DNA from: Nocardioides daeguensis
GTDB lineage: Bacteria > Actinomycetota > Actinomycetes > Propionibacteriales > Nocardioidaceae
Assembly: GCF_019192965.1 (NCBI RefSeq)
Contig: NZ_JAHTKU010000004.1
Span: forward strand, 273,193-337,192
DNA: 64,000 nucleotides
Direction of reading: 5' to 3'
Shown here piece after piece: positions 18,528 to 27,279 of the stretch (positions are counted from its first letter, which is position 1; each line of letters begins with the position of its first letter). A program made the translations under genes and the position numbers. The notes beneath the pieces are model-generated. The model was not told where the DNA came from, ran no database searches, and was given only the letters and a program-made list of their open reading frames with translations.

Positions 18528-19708
18528 CACTTCGCCTCTTCGAACAGGCCCGACCGCAGCCGGGTGTCGGCCGTGGCGGCGGCGTACGCCTCCAGGGCCT
18601 GCTTGGCCTCGGCACCGAGGCTGCTCGGGACCTGGACCTCGACCGTGGCCAGCAGGTCGCCCCGCGAGCCGTCGGCCTTGGCGGCACCCTTGCCGCGCAC
18701 CCGGAAGGTGCGCCCGTTGGGCGTGCCGGCCGGGACCTTGAGGGTCACCGGGCCGCCCCCGAGCGTGGGGATCTTGATCTCCGCGCCGAGCGCGAGCTCG
18801 GTGAACGACACCGGTACGTCGATCGTGAGGTGCTCGCCCTTGCGGCCGAACACCCGGTGACCGGTGACCTTGACGGTGACGTAGAGGTCCCCGGCAGGGC
18901 CGCCGTTGTCACCCGAGCCGCCCTTGCCGCGCAGCCGGATCCGCTGGCCGTCCTTGACCCCGGCGGGGATCTTGGCCTGGATGGTTCGCGTGGCGCGGCC
19001 CTGGCCGGTGCCGTGGCAGGCGGGGCACGGGTCGTCGTACACGAGCTGGCGACCGCCGCACGTCGGGCACGTCTCGTTCATGGAGAACCCGCCGCCGACC
19101 GAGGCCGTGACGACACCTGCGCCGTCGCACGTCGGGCACACGTGCGGCTGGGTGCCGGGCTTGCCGCCCGTGCCGCGACAGGTCGCGCAAGCACCGTCGG
19201 AGCTGACCCGCAGCGACACCGTGGCGCCGTCGAGCGCCTCGGTGAAACCGATGGTCGCGGTCGTCTCCAGGTCCGCACCGCGGGTCGCCCGCGGAGCACG
19301 GGTCCGGGCCCGTCCACCGCCGCCGAACAGGTCGCCGAACAGGTCGCCGAAGCCACCGCCGCCGCCCGCGCGGTCACGGAGCAGGTCCTCGAGGTTCACG
19401 CTGCCGCCGAAGCCCCCGGCGCCGCCGCCGAAGCCGGCCCCCGCGGGGAACCCGCCACGGCTGAACATCTCGCGGGCCTGGTCGTACTTCTTGCGCTTCG
19501 CAGGCTCGCCGATGACGTCGTACGCCTCGGCCACCGCCTTGAACTTCTCGTGCTTGGCGGTGTCGTCGGGGTGCGAGTCGGGGTGGTTGGCGCGCGCGAG
19601 CTTGCGGTAGGCCTTCTTGATCTCGTCCTGCGACGCGGTCTTCGCGACCCCGAGCTCCTTGTAGAAGTCCTTGGTCGCCCAGTCCGACCGGATTCCGTCG
19701 TCACTCAT
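18527..19708 (-). CDS. dnaJ: Chaperone DnaJ (DnaJ1)
   Basis: A 393-residue Hsp40. Residues 8-75 form the J domain with the HPD motif (RANHPDSHPDD). A Gly/Phe-rich linker follows (FSRGGFPAGAGFGGGAGGFGG). The zinc-finger region has four CxxC pairs (CATCRGTG, CPTCDGAG, CPTCGGRQ, CPACHGTG), the third with a variant tail. The C-terminal substrate-binding domains follow. It stimulates the DnaK ATPase and delivers substrates. It starts 39 bp after grpE and its stop overlaps hspR. Confidence 0.97.
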   Translation of the reverse strand: MSDDGIRSDWATKDFYKELGVAKTASQDEIKKAYRKLARANHPDSHPDDTAKHEKFKAVAEAYDVIGEPAKRKKYDQAREMFSRGGFPAGAGFGGGAGGFGGSVNLEDLLRDRAGGGGGFGDLFGDLFGGGGRARTRAPRATRGADLETTATIGFTEALDGATVSLRVSSDGACATCRGTGGKPGTQPHVCPTCDGAGVVTASVGGGFSMNETCPTCGGRQLVYDDPCPACHGTGQGRATRTIQAKIPAGVKDGQRIRLRGKGGSGDNGGPAGDLYVTVKVTGHRVFGRKGEHLTIDVPVSFTELALGAEIKIPTLGGGPVTLKVPAGTPNGRTFRVRGKGAAKADGSRGDLLATVEVQVPSSLGAEAKQALEAYAAATADTRLRSGLFEEAK

Positions 19709-19747
19709 CGCGCACCTCCCTCCTCGTCGTTGCTGTCGTTTCCGTCA

Positions 19748-20299
19748 TCAGGCGGGGTCGACCACCAGCACCTGTGCTGCGCGGACCACCCGGTCACCGA
19801 TCTTGTAGCCGGCCTTCGCGACCACCTTGCACGTGGTCACCTCGACCTCCGCGTCGGTGCCGATGTGCGAGAGCGCCTCGTGCACGGTGGGGTCGAACGC
19901 GTCGCCGACCTCGCCGAACTTGACCAGCCCGAGCCCGGCGACGACCCGCTCGAGCTGCTCGGCGGTCGCCTTGAAGCCCCCCTCGAGCGGCTCGTGCTCC
20001 CGGGCCCGGTCGATCGTGTCGAGCACGTCGATGATCGGCGTGAGCGCGGCGTACGTCGCGTTCTCGCGCAGCAGCTCGCGGTCGCGCTCGACCCGGCGCT
20101 TGTAGTTGAGGAACTCCGCCTGCAGGCGCTGCAGGTCGAGGGTCCGCTCCTCCAGCTCCATCTTCGTCACGGCGAGCTCGTCCGCCTCCGCCTCGGGCAC
20201 CTCGGGGCTCTCGGCCGCCTCGGGCCCGTCGCCCTCGGGCGAGGGAGCTGCAGTCTCCTGCAGCTCCCCCTCCTCCGGGTTGAGGTTGTCCTCGGTCAC
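19748..20299 (-). CDS. grpE: Nucleotide exchange factor GrpE
   Basis: 183 residues: an acidic disordered N-terminus (residues 1-42), a long coiled coil ([27 protein letters not shown]), and the C-terminal beta domain ([28 protein letters not shown], then [20 protein letters not shown]). It exchanges ADP for ATP on DnaK. The start overlaps the dnaK stop by four bases (ATGA), so the genes are translationally coupled. Confidence 0.97.
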   Translation of the reverse strand: MTEDNLNPEEGELQETAAPSPEGDGPEAAESPEVPEAEADELAVTKMELEERTLDLQRLQAEFLNYKRRVERDRELLRENATYAALTPIIDVLDTIDRAREHEPLEGGFKATAEQLERVVAGLGLVKFGEVGDAFDPTVHEALSHIGTDAEVEVTTCKVVAKAGYKIGDRVVRAAQVLVVDPA

Positions 20300-22155
20300 T
20301 TGGCGTCGCCCTCGGTGTCCTCGTCGACGATCTCGGCCTCGACGACGTCGTCGTCGGCCTCGCCAGTCGCGCCGGTGGAGCCGCCCGCGGCCGCGGAGTC
20401 GGCCTCGGCGGCGGCGTACATCGCGGCACCCATCTTCTGGCTGGACTCGCCCAGCTTGGAGATGGCGGCGGTGAGGTCCTCGGCGCTCGCCTCGGCGTTC
20501 TCGAGGACGCTCTTGAGCGCCTCGAGGTCGGTGGTCACCTCGGCCTTGACGTCGTCCGGGATCTTGTCGCCGTTGTCGGCGAGGAACTTCTCGGTCGTGT
20601 AGACGAGCTGGTCGCCCTGGTTGCGGACCTCAACGGCCTCGCGACGCTTGGCGTCCTCCTCGGCGTACTGCTCGGCCTCCTTGACCATCCGGTCGATGTC
20701 CTCCTTCGACAGCGCGCTGCCGCCGGAGATGGTCATCGACTGCTCGCGGCCGGACGCCTGGTCCTTGGCGGAGACGTGGACGATGCCGTTGGCGTCGATG
20801 TCGAAGGTCACCTCGATCTTCGGCACGCCGCGCGGAGCCGGCGGGAGACCGGTCAGCTCGAAGTTGCCGAGGCCCTGGTTCTGCGACCAGATGGCCCGCT
20901 CGCCCTGGGCGACCTTGATCTCGACCGACGGCTGGTTGTCGTCGGCGGTGGTGAAGATCTCCGAGCGCTTGGTCGGGATCGTGGTGTTGCGCTCGATCAG
21001 GGTGGTGAAGACACCGCCCTTGGTCTCGATGCCGAGGCTGAGCGGGGTGACGTCGAGGAGCAGCACGTCCTTGACCTCACCGGCGAGGACACCGGCCTGC
21101 AGGGCGGCGCCGACGGCGACGACCTCGTCCGGGTTGACGCCCTTGTTGGGCTCCTTGCCGCCGAGCATCTCCTTGACCAGCTCGGTCACCGCAGGCATGC
21201 GGGTCGAGCCGCCGACCAGGACCACGTGGTCGATCTCGGAGAGCGCGACGCCGCCGTCCTTGAGGACGTTCTGGAACGGCGCCTTGGTGCGCTCGAGCAG
21301 GTCGGCGGTCAGCCGCTGGAACTCCGAGCGGGTGAGCCGCTCCTCGAAGTGCAGCGGGCCGTTCTCGCCGTGAGTGATGTAGGGCAGGTGGACCGTGGTG
21401 TCGCTCGACGAGGACAGTTCGATCTTCGCCTTCTCGGCAGCCTCCTGCAGACGCTGCGCGGCGATCTTGTCCTTCGACAGGTCGACGCCGTTGGCGTCCT
21501 TGAACTTCTTGACCATCCACTCGACGATCGCGTTGTCCCAGTCGTCGCCACCGAGGTGGTTGTCACCGCTGGTCGCCTTGACCTCGACGACACCCTCGCC
21601 GATCTCGAGCAGGGACACGTCGAACGTGCCGCCACCGAGGTCGTAGACGAGGATCGTCTGGTCGTCGCCCTTGTCGAGGCCGTAGGCCAGCGCAGCCGCG
21701 GTCGGCTCGTTGACGATCCGGTCGACCTTGAGGCCCGCGATCTCGCCGGCCTCCTTGGTGGCCTGGCGCTGGGCGTCGGAGAAGTAGGCCGGGACCGTGA
21801 TCACCGCGTTGGTGACGGTCTCGCCGAGGTAGGCCTCCGCGTCGCGCTTGAGCTTCTGCAGGATGAACGCCGAGATCTGCTGCGGCGTGAAGTCCTTGTC
21901 CACCGGGTCGCCGATGTGCTGGGTCCAGTCGGTGCCCATGTGGCGCTTGACCGACCGGATGGTGCGGTCGACGTTGGTGACGGCCTGGCGCTTCGCGACC
22001 TCGCCGACGAGCACCTCACCGCTCTTCGCGAAGGCGACGACGGACGGCGTGGTCCGGGCACCCTCCGCGTTGGCGATGACCGTGGGCTCGCCGCCCTCGA
22101 GGACCGCGACGACGCTGTTCGTCGTACCGAGGTCGATGCCGACAGCTCGTGCCAT
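20296..22155 (-). CDS. dnaK: Chaperone DnaK (Hsp70)
   Basis: 619 residues. The nucleotide-binding domain has [16 protein letters not shown] at the N-terminus, [17 protein letters not shown] near residue 170 and the [10 protein letters not shown] loop. The linker region [16 protein letters not shown] leads to the substrate-binding domain and the helical lid, ending in an acidic tail DEDTEGDAK. It is the central ATP-dependent chaperone of the operon dnaK-grpE-dnaJ-hspR. Repression by HspR is expected from the HAIR site 42-62 bp upstream. Confidence 0.98.
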   Translation of the reverse strand: MARAVGIDLGTTNSVVAVLEGGEPTVIANAEGARTTPSVVAFAKSGEVLVGEVAKRQAVTNVDRTIRSVKRHMGTDWTQHIGDPVDKDFTPQQISAFILQKLKRDAEAYLGETVTNAVITVPAYFSDAQRQATKEAGEIAGLKVDRIVNEPTAAALAYGLDKGDDQTILVYDLGGGTFDVSLLEIGEGVVEVKATSGDNHLGGDDWDNAIVEWMVKKFKDANGVDLSKDKIAAQRLQEAAEKAKIELSSSSDTTVHLPYITHGENGPLHFEERLTRSEFQRLTADLLERTKAPFQNVLKDGGVALSEIDHVVLVGGSTRMPAVTELVKEMLGGKEPNKGVNPDEVVAVGAALQAGVLAGEVKDVLLLDVTPLSLGIETKGGVFTTLIERNTTIPTKRSEIFTTADDNQPSVEIKVAQGERAIWSQNQGLGNFELTGLPPAPRGVPKIEVTFDIDANGIVHVSAKDQASGREQSMTISGGSALSKEDIDRMVKEAEQYAEEDAKRREAVEVRNQGDQLVYTTEKFLADNGDKIPDDVKAEVTTDLEALKSVLENAEASAEDLTAAISKLGESSQKMGAAMYAAAEADSAAAGGSTGATGEADDDVVEAEIVDEDTEGDAK

Positions 22156-22196
22156 GTGTGTTTCTCCTCCGTGCGTGAAGATCGGGATTCAAGTTA

Positions 22197-22217
22197 GTTG
22201 AGCCGGATGGACTCAAG
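22197..22217. promoter_or_regulatory. HAIR operator (HspR site) upstream of dnaK
   Basis: GTTGAGC-N7-ACTCAAG, 42 bp upstream of the dnaK ATG. The right arm matches the HspR consensus exactly and the left arm has two differences. A further ATTCAAG half-arm lies immediately to the left (22188-22194), so HspR may bind more than once. Confidence 0.88.
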
Positions 22218-22353
22218 TCTGACACAGACCACAACCGGCCGCCACGGGGGGATGTTCCCGACCGCACGACCGAATTTCCGGCGCGCCGTCCGCGCTCCCC
22301 GAGGAGCGGCACGTGGCGTCCGAGCGGTGTCCCCGGACGGTCTCGCCCGGCGG

Positions 22354-22583
22354 CTTGTAACTAAGGGTTACAGCACGGAAATCGGCGCAACAGCGCCCGG
22401 GTAGGCGTCGTAACGCCCGGGTAGTCAGGCGTCTCGCGGCACGCCTCGGCGACCCGGCACCTCGCGGACGAGCCGGGGGCGTGGGGCACCCGCGGTGGCG
22501 GCACGGCCGCAACCACCACGGCGCTGTGACATCCTCCCGGGCGCTGTGGCACCCGATTTGGCGATGTAACACTTAGTTACAAG
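22354..22583. repeat. 230-bp segment bounded by 19-bp inverted repeats
   Basis: The left end CTTGTAACTAAGGGTTACA (22354-22372) and the complement of the right end (22565-22583) differ at one base of 19. Inside, the sub-terminal CAGCGCCCGGG is mirrored by CCCGGGCGCTG, with further CGCCCGGGTAG copies near the left end. Each 19-mer is itself palindromic (GTAAC-N5-GTTAC). No coding frame is credible. It may be a miniature inverted-repeat element or a pair of operators; no target-site duplication is evident. It lies upstream of dnaK and downstream of the next gene. Confidence 0.7.
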
Positions 22584-22607
22584 GCGGTTCAGGTGCGGGA
22601 GGAACGA

Positions 22608-23210
22608 TCAGCCGACGGTGACGCTGATCTCGTTGCTGATCGTGCCGCTGTCGCGGTCGACGACACGGAACCGGTTGACGCCGCTGACGCCGGTGAAGAT
22701 GTAGCTGGAGAAGGTGCCGTTGGTGACGCCGACGCTGGCCGGGAAGTCGGCCCAGTCGCCGTTCTCGAAGCGCTGGACCCACAAGATCGCGCCCTCGCCG
22801 CCGGGGTAGACACCGCTGAAGTAGATCCGCTCGCCGCTGGCGACCGTGGTCGCGAGGGCCTGCAGCGAGATCTGGCCGGCACTGGGGCTGTCGCTGGGGA
22901 GCTCGGTGGTCGGCTCGTCCTCGGGCAGCTCGGTGTCGTCGCCCTCCTCGGGCACGTCGGTGCCCTGGGTGTGCAGGGTGACCAGCGGGCCGGAAGCCTC
23001 GTCGGTCTCGACCGGCGTCGGCAGGTACATCGACTGCCGCACGGTGGCGTCCGCCGCAGACTCGCCGCTGTCACCGCCGATGCCGAGCACCTTGGTGCCG
23101 ACGAGGACGACCACCGCCAGGATCAGGCCGACGCCCAGCGCCACCGCGAGCAGCGCCACCAGCCCGTTGACCACGGGACGTTCGGCGGGGGGCCGCTGCT
23201 GCTCGCTCAC
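22608..23210 (-). CDS. Hypothetical single-pass membrane protein with Ig/PKD-like extracytoplasmic domain
   Basis: 200 residues. A short cytoplasmic N-terminus is followed by one transmembrane helix (NGLVALLAVALGVGLILAVVVLVGT, residues 15-40). Next comes an acidic Thr/Pro/Asp-rich linker (EEGDDTELPEDEPTTELPSDSP, about 90-112) and a compact beta domain of about 85 residues (LQALATTVASGERIYFSGVYPGGEGAILWVQRFENGDWADFP, ending ISVTVG). The beta domain resembles bacterial Ig-like domains. The exact family is not recognised. It is probably surface-exposed. Confidence 0.7.
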   Translation of the reverse strand: MSEQQRPPAERPVVNGLVALLAVALGVGLILAVVVLVGTKVLGIGGDSGESAADATVRQSMYLPTPVETDEASGPLVTLHTQGTDVPEEGDDTELPEDEPTTELPSDSPSAGQISLQALATTVASGERIYFSGVYPGGEGAILWVQRFENGDWADFPASVGVTNGTFSSYIFTGVSGVNRFRVVDRDSGTISNEISVTVG

Positions 23211-23239
23211 CCGCCCATTGTCCCGTGGGGCCGAGGAAA

Positions 23240-23680
23240 TCAGAAACCGCGCGTCCAGACGACCTGCTCGTGCAGCCGCTTCGAGCGCCAGCCGTCCGTC
23301 GTCCGGACGAAGGCATGGCGGTAGAGGCCGCCGACCTCGACCACCCGCTCGCCGTCCCGTCCTCCCGGGCCGCTCGGGATCCGCATCGGGTTGTGGAAGT
23401 ACGCCGCCACGGCGGCCTCGTCGCCGCCCTGGGCGAACTCATAGGAGATCTGCCCGAGCATGTGGATCCGGTGCGTCGAGAAGCCCGGCAACGCCTCGGC
23501 GAGCCACGCCTTGACGACCGGGAAGACGTCGGCGACGCCGCCGCTCTCGGTGTAGTCGATGTGCGCGTCGGCGGTGAAGACGGTGTCGAGCCGGTCGAAG
23601 TCGCCCTCGTCGACGGCGAGCGTGTAGCGGGTGATCGCGTCCGCGATCTCGGCGCGGTCGATCAGCTGCTGGACGTCCAT
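23240..23680 (-). CDS. SnoaL-like / NTF2-fold protein
   Basis: 146 residues from the ATG at 23680, with GGAG just upstream. The cone-shaped NTF2-like fold is indicated by AEIADAITRYTLAVDEGDFDRLDTVFTADAHIDYTESGG and the later HRIHMLGQISYEF and GGLYRHAFVRTTDGWRSKRL. Family members include polyketide cyclases, ketosteroid-isomerase-like enzymes and ring-hydroxylating dioxygenase small subunits. It lies just downstream of a Ddn-like reductase on the same strand, near a KstR-like operator, so a part in steroid or lipid metabolism is possible but unproven. Confidence 0.8.
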   Translation of the reverse strand: MDVQQLIDRAEIADAITRYTLAVDEGDFDRLDTVFTADAHIDYTESGGVADVFPVVKAWLAEALPGFSTHRIHMLGQISYEFAQGGDEAAVAAYFHNPMRIPSGPGGRDGERVVEVGGLYRHAFVRTTDGWRSKRLHEQVVWTRGF

Positions 23681-23702
23681 CCGGGGCTCCTCGTCGGTCG
23701 GG

Positions 23703-24188
23703 TCAGCGGGGCTCGAGGACGACGACCGGGATCTCGCGGTCGGTCCAGGCCTGGTAGTTGTCGAAGTCGGCGTACAGGTCGACCAGCCGGGGCCACAGCC
23801 CGGCGCGCTCGTCGGGTCCGGCGACCCGGGCGCGGACGGCGCGGCTGCGCTCACCGGGCACGGCGACCGTGGTCTCGGGGTTCGCGACCAGGTTGTGGAA
23901 CCACTGGGGGTTCTTCGGCAGCCCGCCCTGCGAGGCGACGATCACTAGGTCCGCCCCGTCGGCGAGATAGAGCAGCGGCGTGGTGAACCGGGTGCCGCTC
24001 TTGCGGCCGACGTGGTCGAGGAGCAGCACGGGCACGGGCTTCTTCCAGCCCGCGCCGATCCGCCACTTCGCGCCCACGCGGCCGTTGGTCAGCCGATAGA
24101 TCGCCACGTTGGCCCTCGCGCCGTACTTGATGATCTTCGCGACGATCGGCTTGTCGAGCCCCTCGGGCTTGGGCTTGGTCGCTGGCAT
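23703..24188 (-). CDS. Deazaflavin (F420)-dependent nitroreductase family protein
   Basis: About 161 residues from the ATG at 24188; a GTG at 24197 is an alternative. The split-barrel Ddn/FGD-like signature is seen as PVLLLDHVGRKSGTRFTTPLLYLADGADLVIVASQGG and the downstream HNLVANPETTVAVPGERS. It probably reduces quinones or nitro/enone substrates with F420H2. The N-terminal helix (PIVAKIIKYGARANVAIYRLT) is the usual membrane-facing segment. It is divergent from the LLM oxidoreductase, and the KstR-like palindrome at 24211-24224 lies between the two. Confidence 0.85.
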   Translation of the reverse strand: MPATKPKPEGLDKPIVAKIIKYGARANVAIYRLTNGRVGAKWRIGAGWKKPVPVLLLDHVGRKSGTRFTTPLLYLADGADLVIVASQGGLPKNPQWFHNLVANPETTVAVPGERSRAVRARVAGPDERAGLWPRLVDLYADFDNYQAWTDREIPVVVLEPR

Positions 24189-24210
24189 AGGACTCACTCT
24201 GGCAGAAATC

Positions 24211-24224
24211 TAGAACGCGTTCTA
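24211..24224. promoter_or_regulatory. KstR-like operator, site 1
   Basis: TAGAACGCGTTCTA, a perfect 14-bp palindrome matching the KstR consensus TnnAACnnGTTnnA from mycobacteria. It lies 10 bp before the LLM oxidoreductase ATG and 22 bp beyond the Ddn-like ATG, between divergent starts. Confidence 0.75.
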
Positions 24225-24234
24225 GTGTGCGTCC

Positions 24235-25125
24235 ATGCGCTTCTCCTTCGCCGAGGGCATGACCCACGCCGACTACTACGCCCCGCTCGCCCAGGCCTGC
24301 GAGGCCGCCGGCTACACCTCGATGACGATCGCGGACAGCCTGATCTACCCGCAGGAGTCGGACTCGAAGTACCCCTACACCGACACGGGCGACCGCGAGT
24401 TCCTGCTCGGCAAGCAGTTCATCGAGACCTTCATCCTGTGCGCGCACCTGTTCGCGGTCACCGAGACGCTCCGGCTCACGCCGTTCGTGCTGAAGCTCCC
24501 GATCCGCCCGCCGGTGCTCGTCGCCAAGCAGGCCTCGTCGCTGGCGCACCTCTCCAAGAACCGCCTCGGCCTCGGCGTCGGCCTCTCCCCCTGGCCCGAG
24601 GACTTCGCCGCCCTCGGCGTGCCGTGGGAGCGGCGTGGCAAGCGGATGGACGAGTGCATCGACATCCTGCGCGGCCTCACCCAGCCCGGCGACGAGCCAA
24701 CCTTCTTCGGCTACCACGGCGAGTTCTTCGACATCGAGCCGCTCCAGCAGTGCCCGGCGCCGACCGAGAGGATCCCGCTGCTCGTCGGCGGTCACTCCGA
24801 CGCCGCCCTGCGCCGCGCCGTACGCAAGGGCGACGGGTGGATGCACGCCGGCGGCGACGGCGAGGAGCTCGACCGGCTGCTCGCCCGTCTCGCGGAGATC
24901 CGCAAGGAGGAGGGCGACACCCGCGACGACTTCGAGGTCCATGTGATCTCGTACGACGCCTACACCCTCGACGGCATCAAGCGCCTCGAGGACAAGGGCG
25001 TCACCGACTGCATCGTCGGCTTCCGGGTCCCCTACATCAAGGGCCCCGACACCGAGCCGCTCGAGACCAAGGTCAAGCACCTCGAGCAGTACGCCGAGAA
25101 CATCATCGCGAAGGCCAACGGCTGA
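24235..25125 (+). CDS. LLM-class F420-dependent oxidoreductase
   Basis: A 296-residue luciferase-like TIM-barrel protein. Family hallmarks are the N-terminal MRFSFAEGMTHADYYAPLAQACEAAGYTSMTIADS, SLAHLSKNRLGLGVGLSPWPEDFAALGVPWERRG, and the later LLVGGHSDAALRRAVRKGDGWMHAG. These enzymes use reduced F420 or FMN to oxidise or reduce lipid-like substrates. A member (Rv3520c) sits in the cholesterol-catabolism region of M. tuberculosis; that parallel is from memory. The gene starts 10 bp after a KstR-like palindrome and overlaps the next gene by one base. Confidence 0.9.
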   Translation: MRFSFAEGMTHADYYAPLAQACEAAGYTSMTIADSLIYPQESDSKYPYTDTGDREFLLGKQFIETFILCAHLFAVTETLRLTPFVLKLPIRPPVLVAKQASSLAHLSKNRLGLGVGLSPWPEDFAALGVPWERRGKRMDECIDILRGLTQPGDEPTFFGYHGEFFDIEPLQQCPAPTERIPLLVGGHSDAALRRAVRKGDGWMHAGGDGEELDRLLARLAEIRKEEGDTRDDFEVHVISYDAYTLDGIKRLEDKGVTDCIVGFRVPYIKGPDTEPLETKVKHLEQYAENIIAKANG

Positions 25126-26294
25126 TGACGCAGGCATCGGCCGCGCTCGGGCTGACCAAGCCGCTGCAGGACGCGATCGCGGAGGCCGAGGAGCTGATCG
25201 CGAACGCGCCGTTCATCCGGACCGAGGCCGACCGGCTCGAGGGCTACGACTACCTCTCCGGCCGGATCCGGATGGCGATGCAGACAGCGTTCGACTACGA
25301 CCTCGACCAGCCGGTCTTCATCAACCCCACGCACCAGTTCTCCCGGCAGGGCCTCGACAACCCCGACGCCGTCTACCTCAACGCCTACCTGCGCGAGGGC
25401 GTCGAGTACGTCGTCCGCGGCACCCGCGGCACGTCGGCCGACCTGTCCTTCCAGGTGATGGGCGGCAGCTACAGCGCGACGTCGGCCGCGACCTCGCTGA
25501 TGGCCTTCGACGAGCGTGAGCTCTCGATCGGCCCCGACGGGAGCTTCGAGTTCACCTACGTCGCCGAGCCCGGGGCGAAGACCCTGATCGTGCGCGAGGT
25601 CTTCAACGACTGGGACACCGAGGTCCGCGGCACGCTCACCATCGAGCGGGTCGACACCCTCGGCCGGCCGCGCCGGCCGCTGTCCGAGGCGACGCTGCGC
25701 AAGAAGTACGAGGTGGCCGCCCGCTCACTCACCAGCTCGATCCAGACCTGGTTCGCCTTCCCGCACTTCTTCCAGTACAAGGAGCCGGTCAACACCTTGA
25801 CCGTTCCCGCCTCGACGCCCGGCGGCCTGTCGTCCCAGTTCTCCTCGATCGGCCACTACGAGCTCGCCGAGGACGAGGCGATGATCGTGAGCGTCCCGCG
25901 CTGCGACGACTGCACCTACCAGGCGATCCAGGTCGGCTCGGACTGGTACGCCTCGACCGACTACGAGACGCACCAGACCTCGCTGACCAAGGCCCAGGCG
26001 GCCTGCGACGAGGACGGGATGATGCGCTTCGTCATCTCGGAACGCCCGCCCGGCCCCGCCGGCGCCCCCGTCGCGAACTGGCTGGAGACCACCGGCCACC
26101 GCACCGGCCCGATCATGCTGCGCTGGCAGCAGCTCACCCGCGCGCTCGCCGCCGCGGACGGGCCGACGGTCGAGGTCGTGCCGGTTGCCGAGGTCCCCAA
26201 GCACCTGCCCGACCTGGTCGGGCTGTCGGCGGAGGAGTACGCCGAGCGGATCGCCGCACGCCAGCGCGCGGTCGCGCGCCGGATGATCTCCTGA
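25125..26294 (+). CDS. DUF1214 domain-containing protein
   Basis: 389 residues, starting at the ATG that overlaps the LLM gene's TGA, so translation is coupled. The C-terminal half holds the DUF1214 pattern: EAMIVSVPRCDDCTYQAIQVGSDWYAS (about residue 250-275), then GAPVANWLETTGHRTGPIMLRWQQL (about 325-350). The N-terminal 100 residues include EGYDYLSGRIRMAMQTAF. There is no signal peptide. The function is unknown; homologues occur beside lipid and steroid catabolic genes. From memory, Rv3531c of the M. tuberculosis KstR regulon has a similar length. Confidence 0.78.
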   Translation: MTQASAALGLTKPLQDAIAEAEELIANAPFIRTEADRLEGYDYLSGRIRMAMQTAFDYDLDQPVFINPTHQFSRQGLDNPDAVYLNAYLREGVEYVVRGTRGTSADLSFQVMGGSYSATSAATSLMAFDERELSIGPDGSFEFTYVAEPGAKTLIVREVFNDWDTEVRGTLTIERVDTLGRPRRPLSEATLRKKYEVAARSLTSSIQTWFAFPHFFQYKEPVNTLTVPASTPGGLSSQFSSIGHYELAEDEAMIVSVPRCDDCTYQAIQVGSDWYASTDYETHQTSLTKAQAACDEDGMMRFVISERPPGPAGAPVANWLETTGHRTGPIMLRWQQLTRALAAADGPTVEVVPVAEVPKHLPDLVGLSAEEYAERIAARQRAVARRMIS

Positions 26295-26307
26295 GGCGGC
26301 GCCTCAG
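26291..26307. terminator. Hairpin at convergent gene ends
   Basis: CTGAGGC-GGC-GCCTCAG spans the stops of the DUF1214 gene (26294) and the convergent aldo/keto reductase (26304), so it may terminate both. Confidence 0.5.
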
Positions 26308-27152
26308 GCGGGGATCCAGTCGAACACGTCCGGATTCGGGCCCTGCCGGCCCGCCTCACCCTTGTCGAGCGCGGCCAGGGCGGCAACCTCGTCGGCCGTG
26401 AGTGCGAAGTCGAAGACGTCGAAGTTCTCCGCCAGCCGCACCTTGCTCAGCGACTTCGGGAACACGATGTCGCCGCGGTCCAGCGCCCAGCGCAGCAGCA
26501 CCTGGGCGGGCGTCTTGCCGTGGCGCTCGGCGAGCGCGGTCACGGCCGGGTCGGTCAGCTCGCCGCCACCCTGACCCAGCGGGGACCAGGCCTGGACGCG
26601 GGCGCCGTGGCCGGTGGTCGCCGCCCGGACCGCCTCGTTGGCGAAGTAGGGGTGCACCTCGACCTGGTTGACGGCCGGGACGACGCCGGTCGCGGCGACG
26701 ATCCGGTCGAGGTGGTCGGGCTGGAAGTTGGAGACGCCGACCGAGGTGGTCAGGCCGGCCTCGCGCAGCTCGAGGAGCGCCTCCCAGGTCGAGACGAAGT
26801 CGCCGTCGTACTGCGTCGGCAGCGGCCAGTGGATGAGGAACAGGTCGACCCGCTCGAGGCCGAGCTTGTCGAGGGAGACCCGCAGCGAGTCCTTCGCGAC
26901 GGCCGGGTCGTGGCGGTTGTTGTTGAGCTTGGTGGTGACGTACAGGTCCTCACGGGCGAGGCCGGAGCGCGTGATCGCGGCTCCGACGCCCTCCTCGTTG
27001 CCGTACATCTGGGCGGTGTCGACGTGGCGGTAGCCGATCTCGAAGGCGTCGGACACGACCCGCTCGGTGTCCGCCTGCGGCACCTGCCACACGCCGAGGC
27101 CGAACTGCGGGATGGAGGTCTGGTCGTTGAGCTCGATGCGCGCAATGGTCAC
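26304..27152 (-). CDS. Aldo/keto reductase (DkgA-type)
   Basis: About 282 residues from the GTG at 27152. The NADPH-dependent AKR tetrad is in place: RHVDTAQMYGNEEGVG (Asp, Tyr), VTTKLNN (Lys) and DLFLIHWPLP (His). The cofactor site appears as AWSPLGQGGG and IVFPKSLSKVRLAENFDVFDF. The length fits the 2,5-diketo-gluconate-reductase-like group, which reduces aldehydes and ketones broadly. The gene has no strong SD sequence. Between it and the SDR gene lie family-1 repeat copy 2 and a KstR-like site. Confidence 0.92.
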   Translation of the reverse strand: MTIARIELNDQTSIPQFGLGVWQVPQADTERVVSDAFEIGYRHVDTAQMYGNEEGVGAAITRSGLAREDLYVTTKLNNNRHDPAVAKDSLRVSLDKLGLERVDLFLIHWPLPTQYDGDFVSTWEALLELREAGLTTSVGVSNFQPDHLDRIVAATGVVPAVNQVEVHPYFANEAVRAATTGHGARVQAWSPLGQGGGELTDPAVTALAERHGKTPAQVLLRWALDRGDIVFPKSLSKVRLAENFDVFDFALTADEVAALAALDKGEAGRQGPNPDVFDWIPA

Positions 27153-27201
27153 ACCAGGAGACAACCCGGATCGGGCTGGCGTATTCCGCGCGGCCCGTCG
27201 C

Positions 27202-27233
27202 GACAGTTTCACCGGCCGACCGGTGAAACTGTC
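27202..27233. repeat. Dispersed palindromic repeat, family 1, copy 2 (single hairpin)
   Basis: A 32-bp inverted repeat with arms GACAGTTTCACCGG and its complement around CCGA. It matches the first hairpin of copies 1 and 3 but lacks the second hairpin (CTGGGACGAGGAA). It sits between the divergent AKR and SDR starts, unlike the other two, which are at gene ends. Confidence 0.9.
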
Positions 27234-27255
27234 TTCACGACACCTTCCCGAAAAC

Positions 27256-27269
27256 TGAAACACGTTCTA
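27256..27269. promoter_or_regulatory. KstR-like operator, site 2
   Basis: TGAAACACGTTCTA matches TnnAACnnGTTnnA at every fixed position; the outer dyad is imperfect (TGA versus CTA complement). It lies 10 bp before the SDR ATG, the same distance as site 1. Confidence 0.65.
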
Positions 27270-27279
27270 CTCTTTCGCC

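Noticed and set aside
22213..22572. Short frames in the dnaK upstream region
   Set aside because: No Shine-Dalgarno or natural composition; the region is better described by the inverted-repeat segment and the HAIR site.
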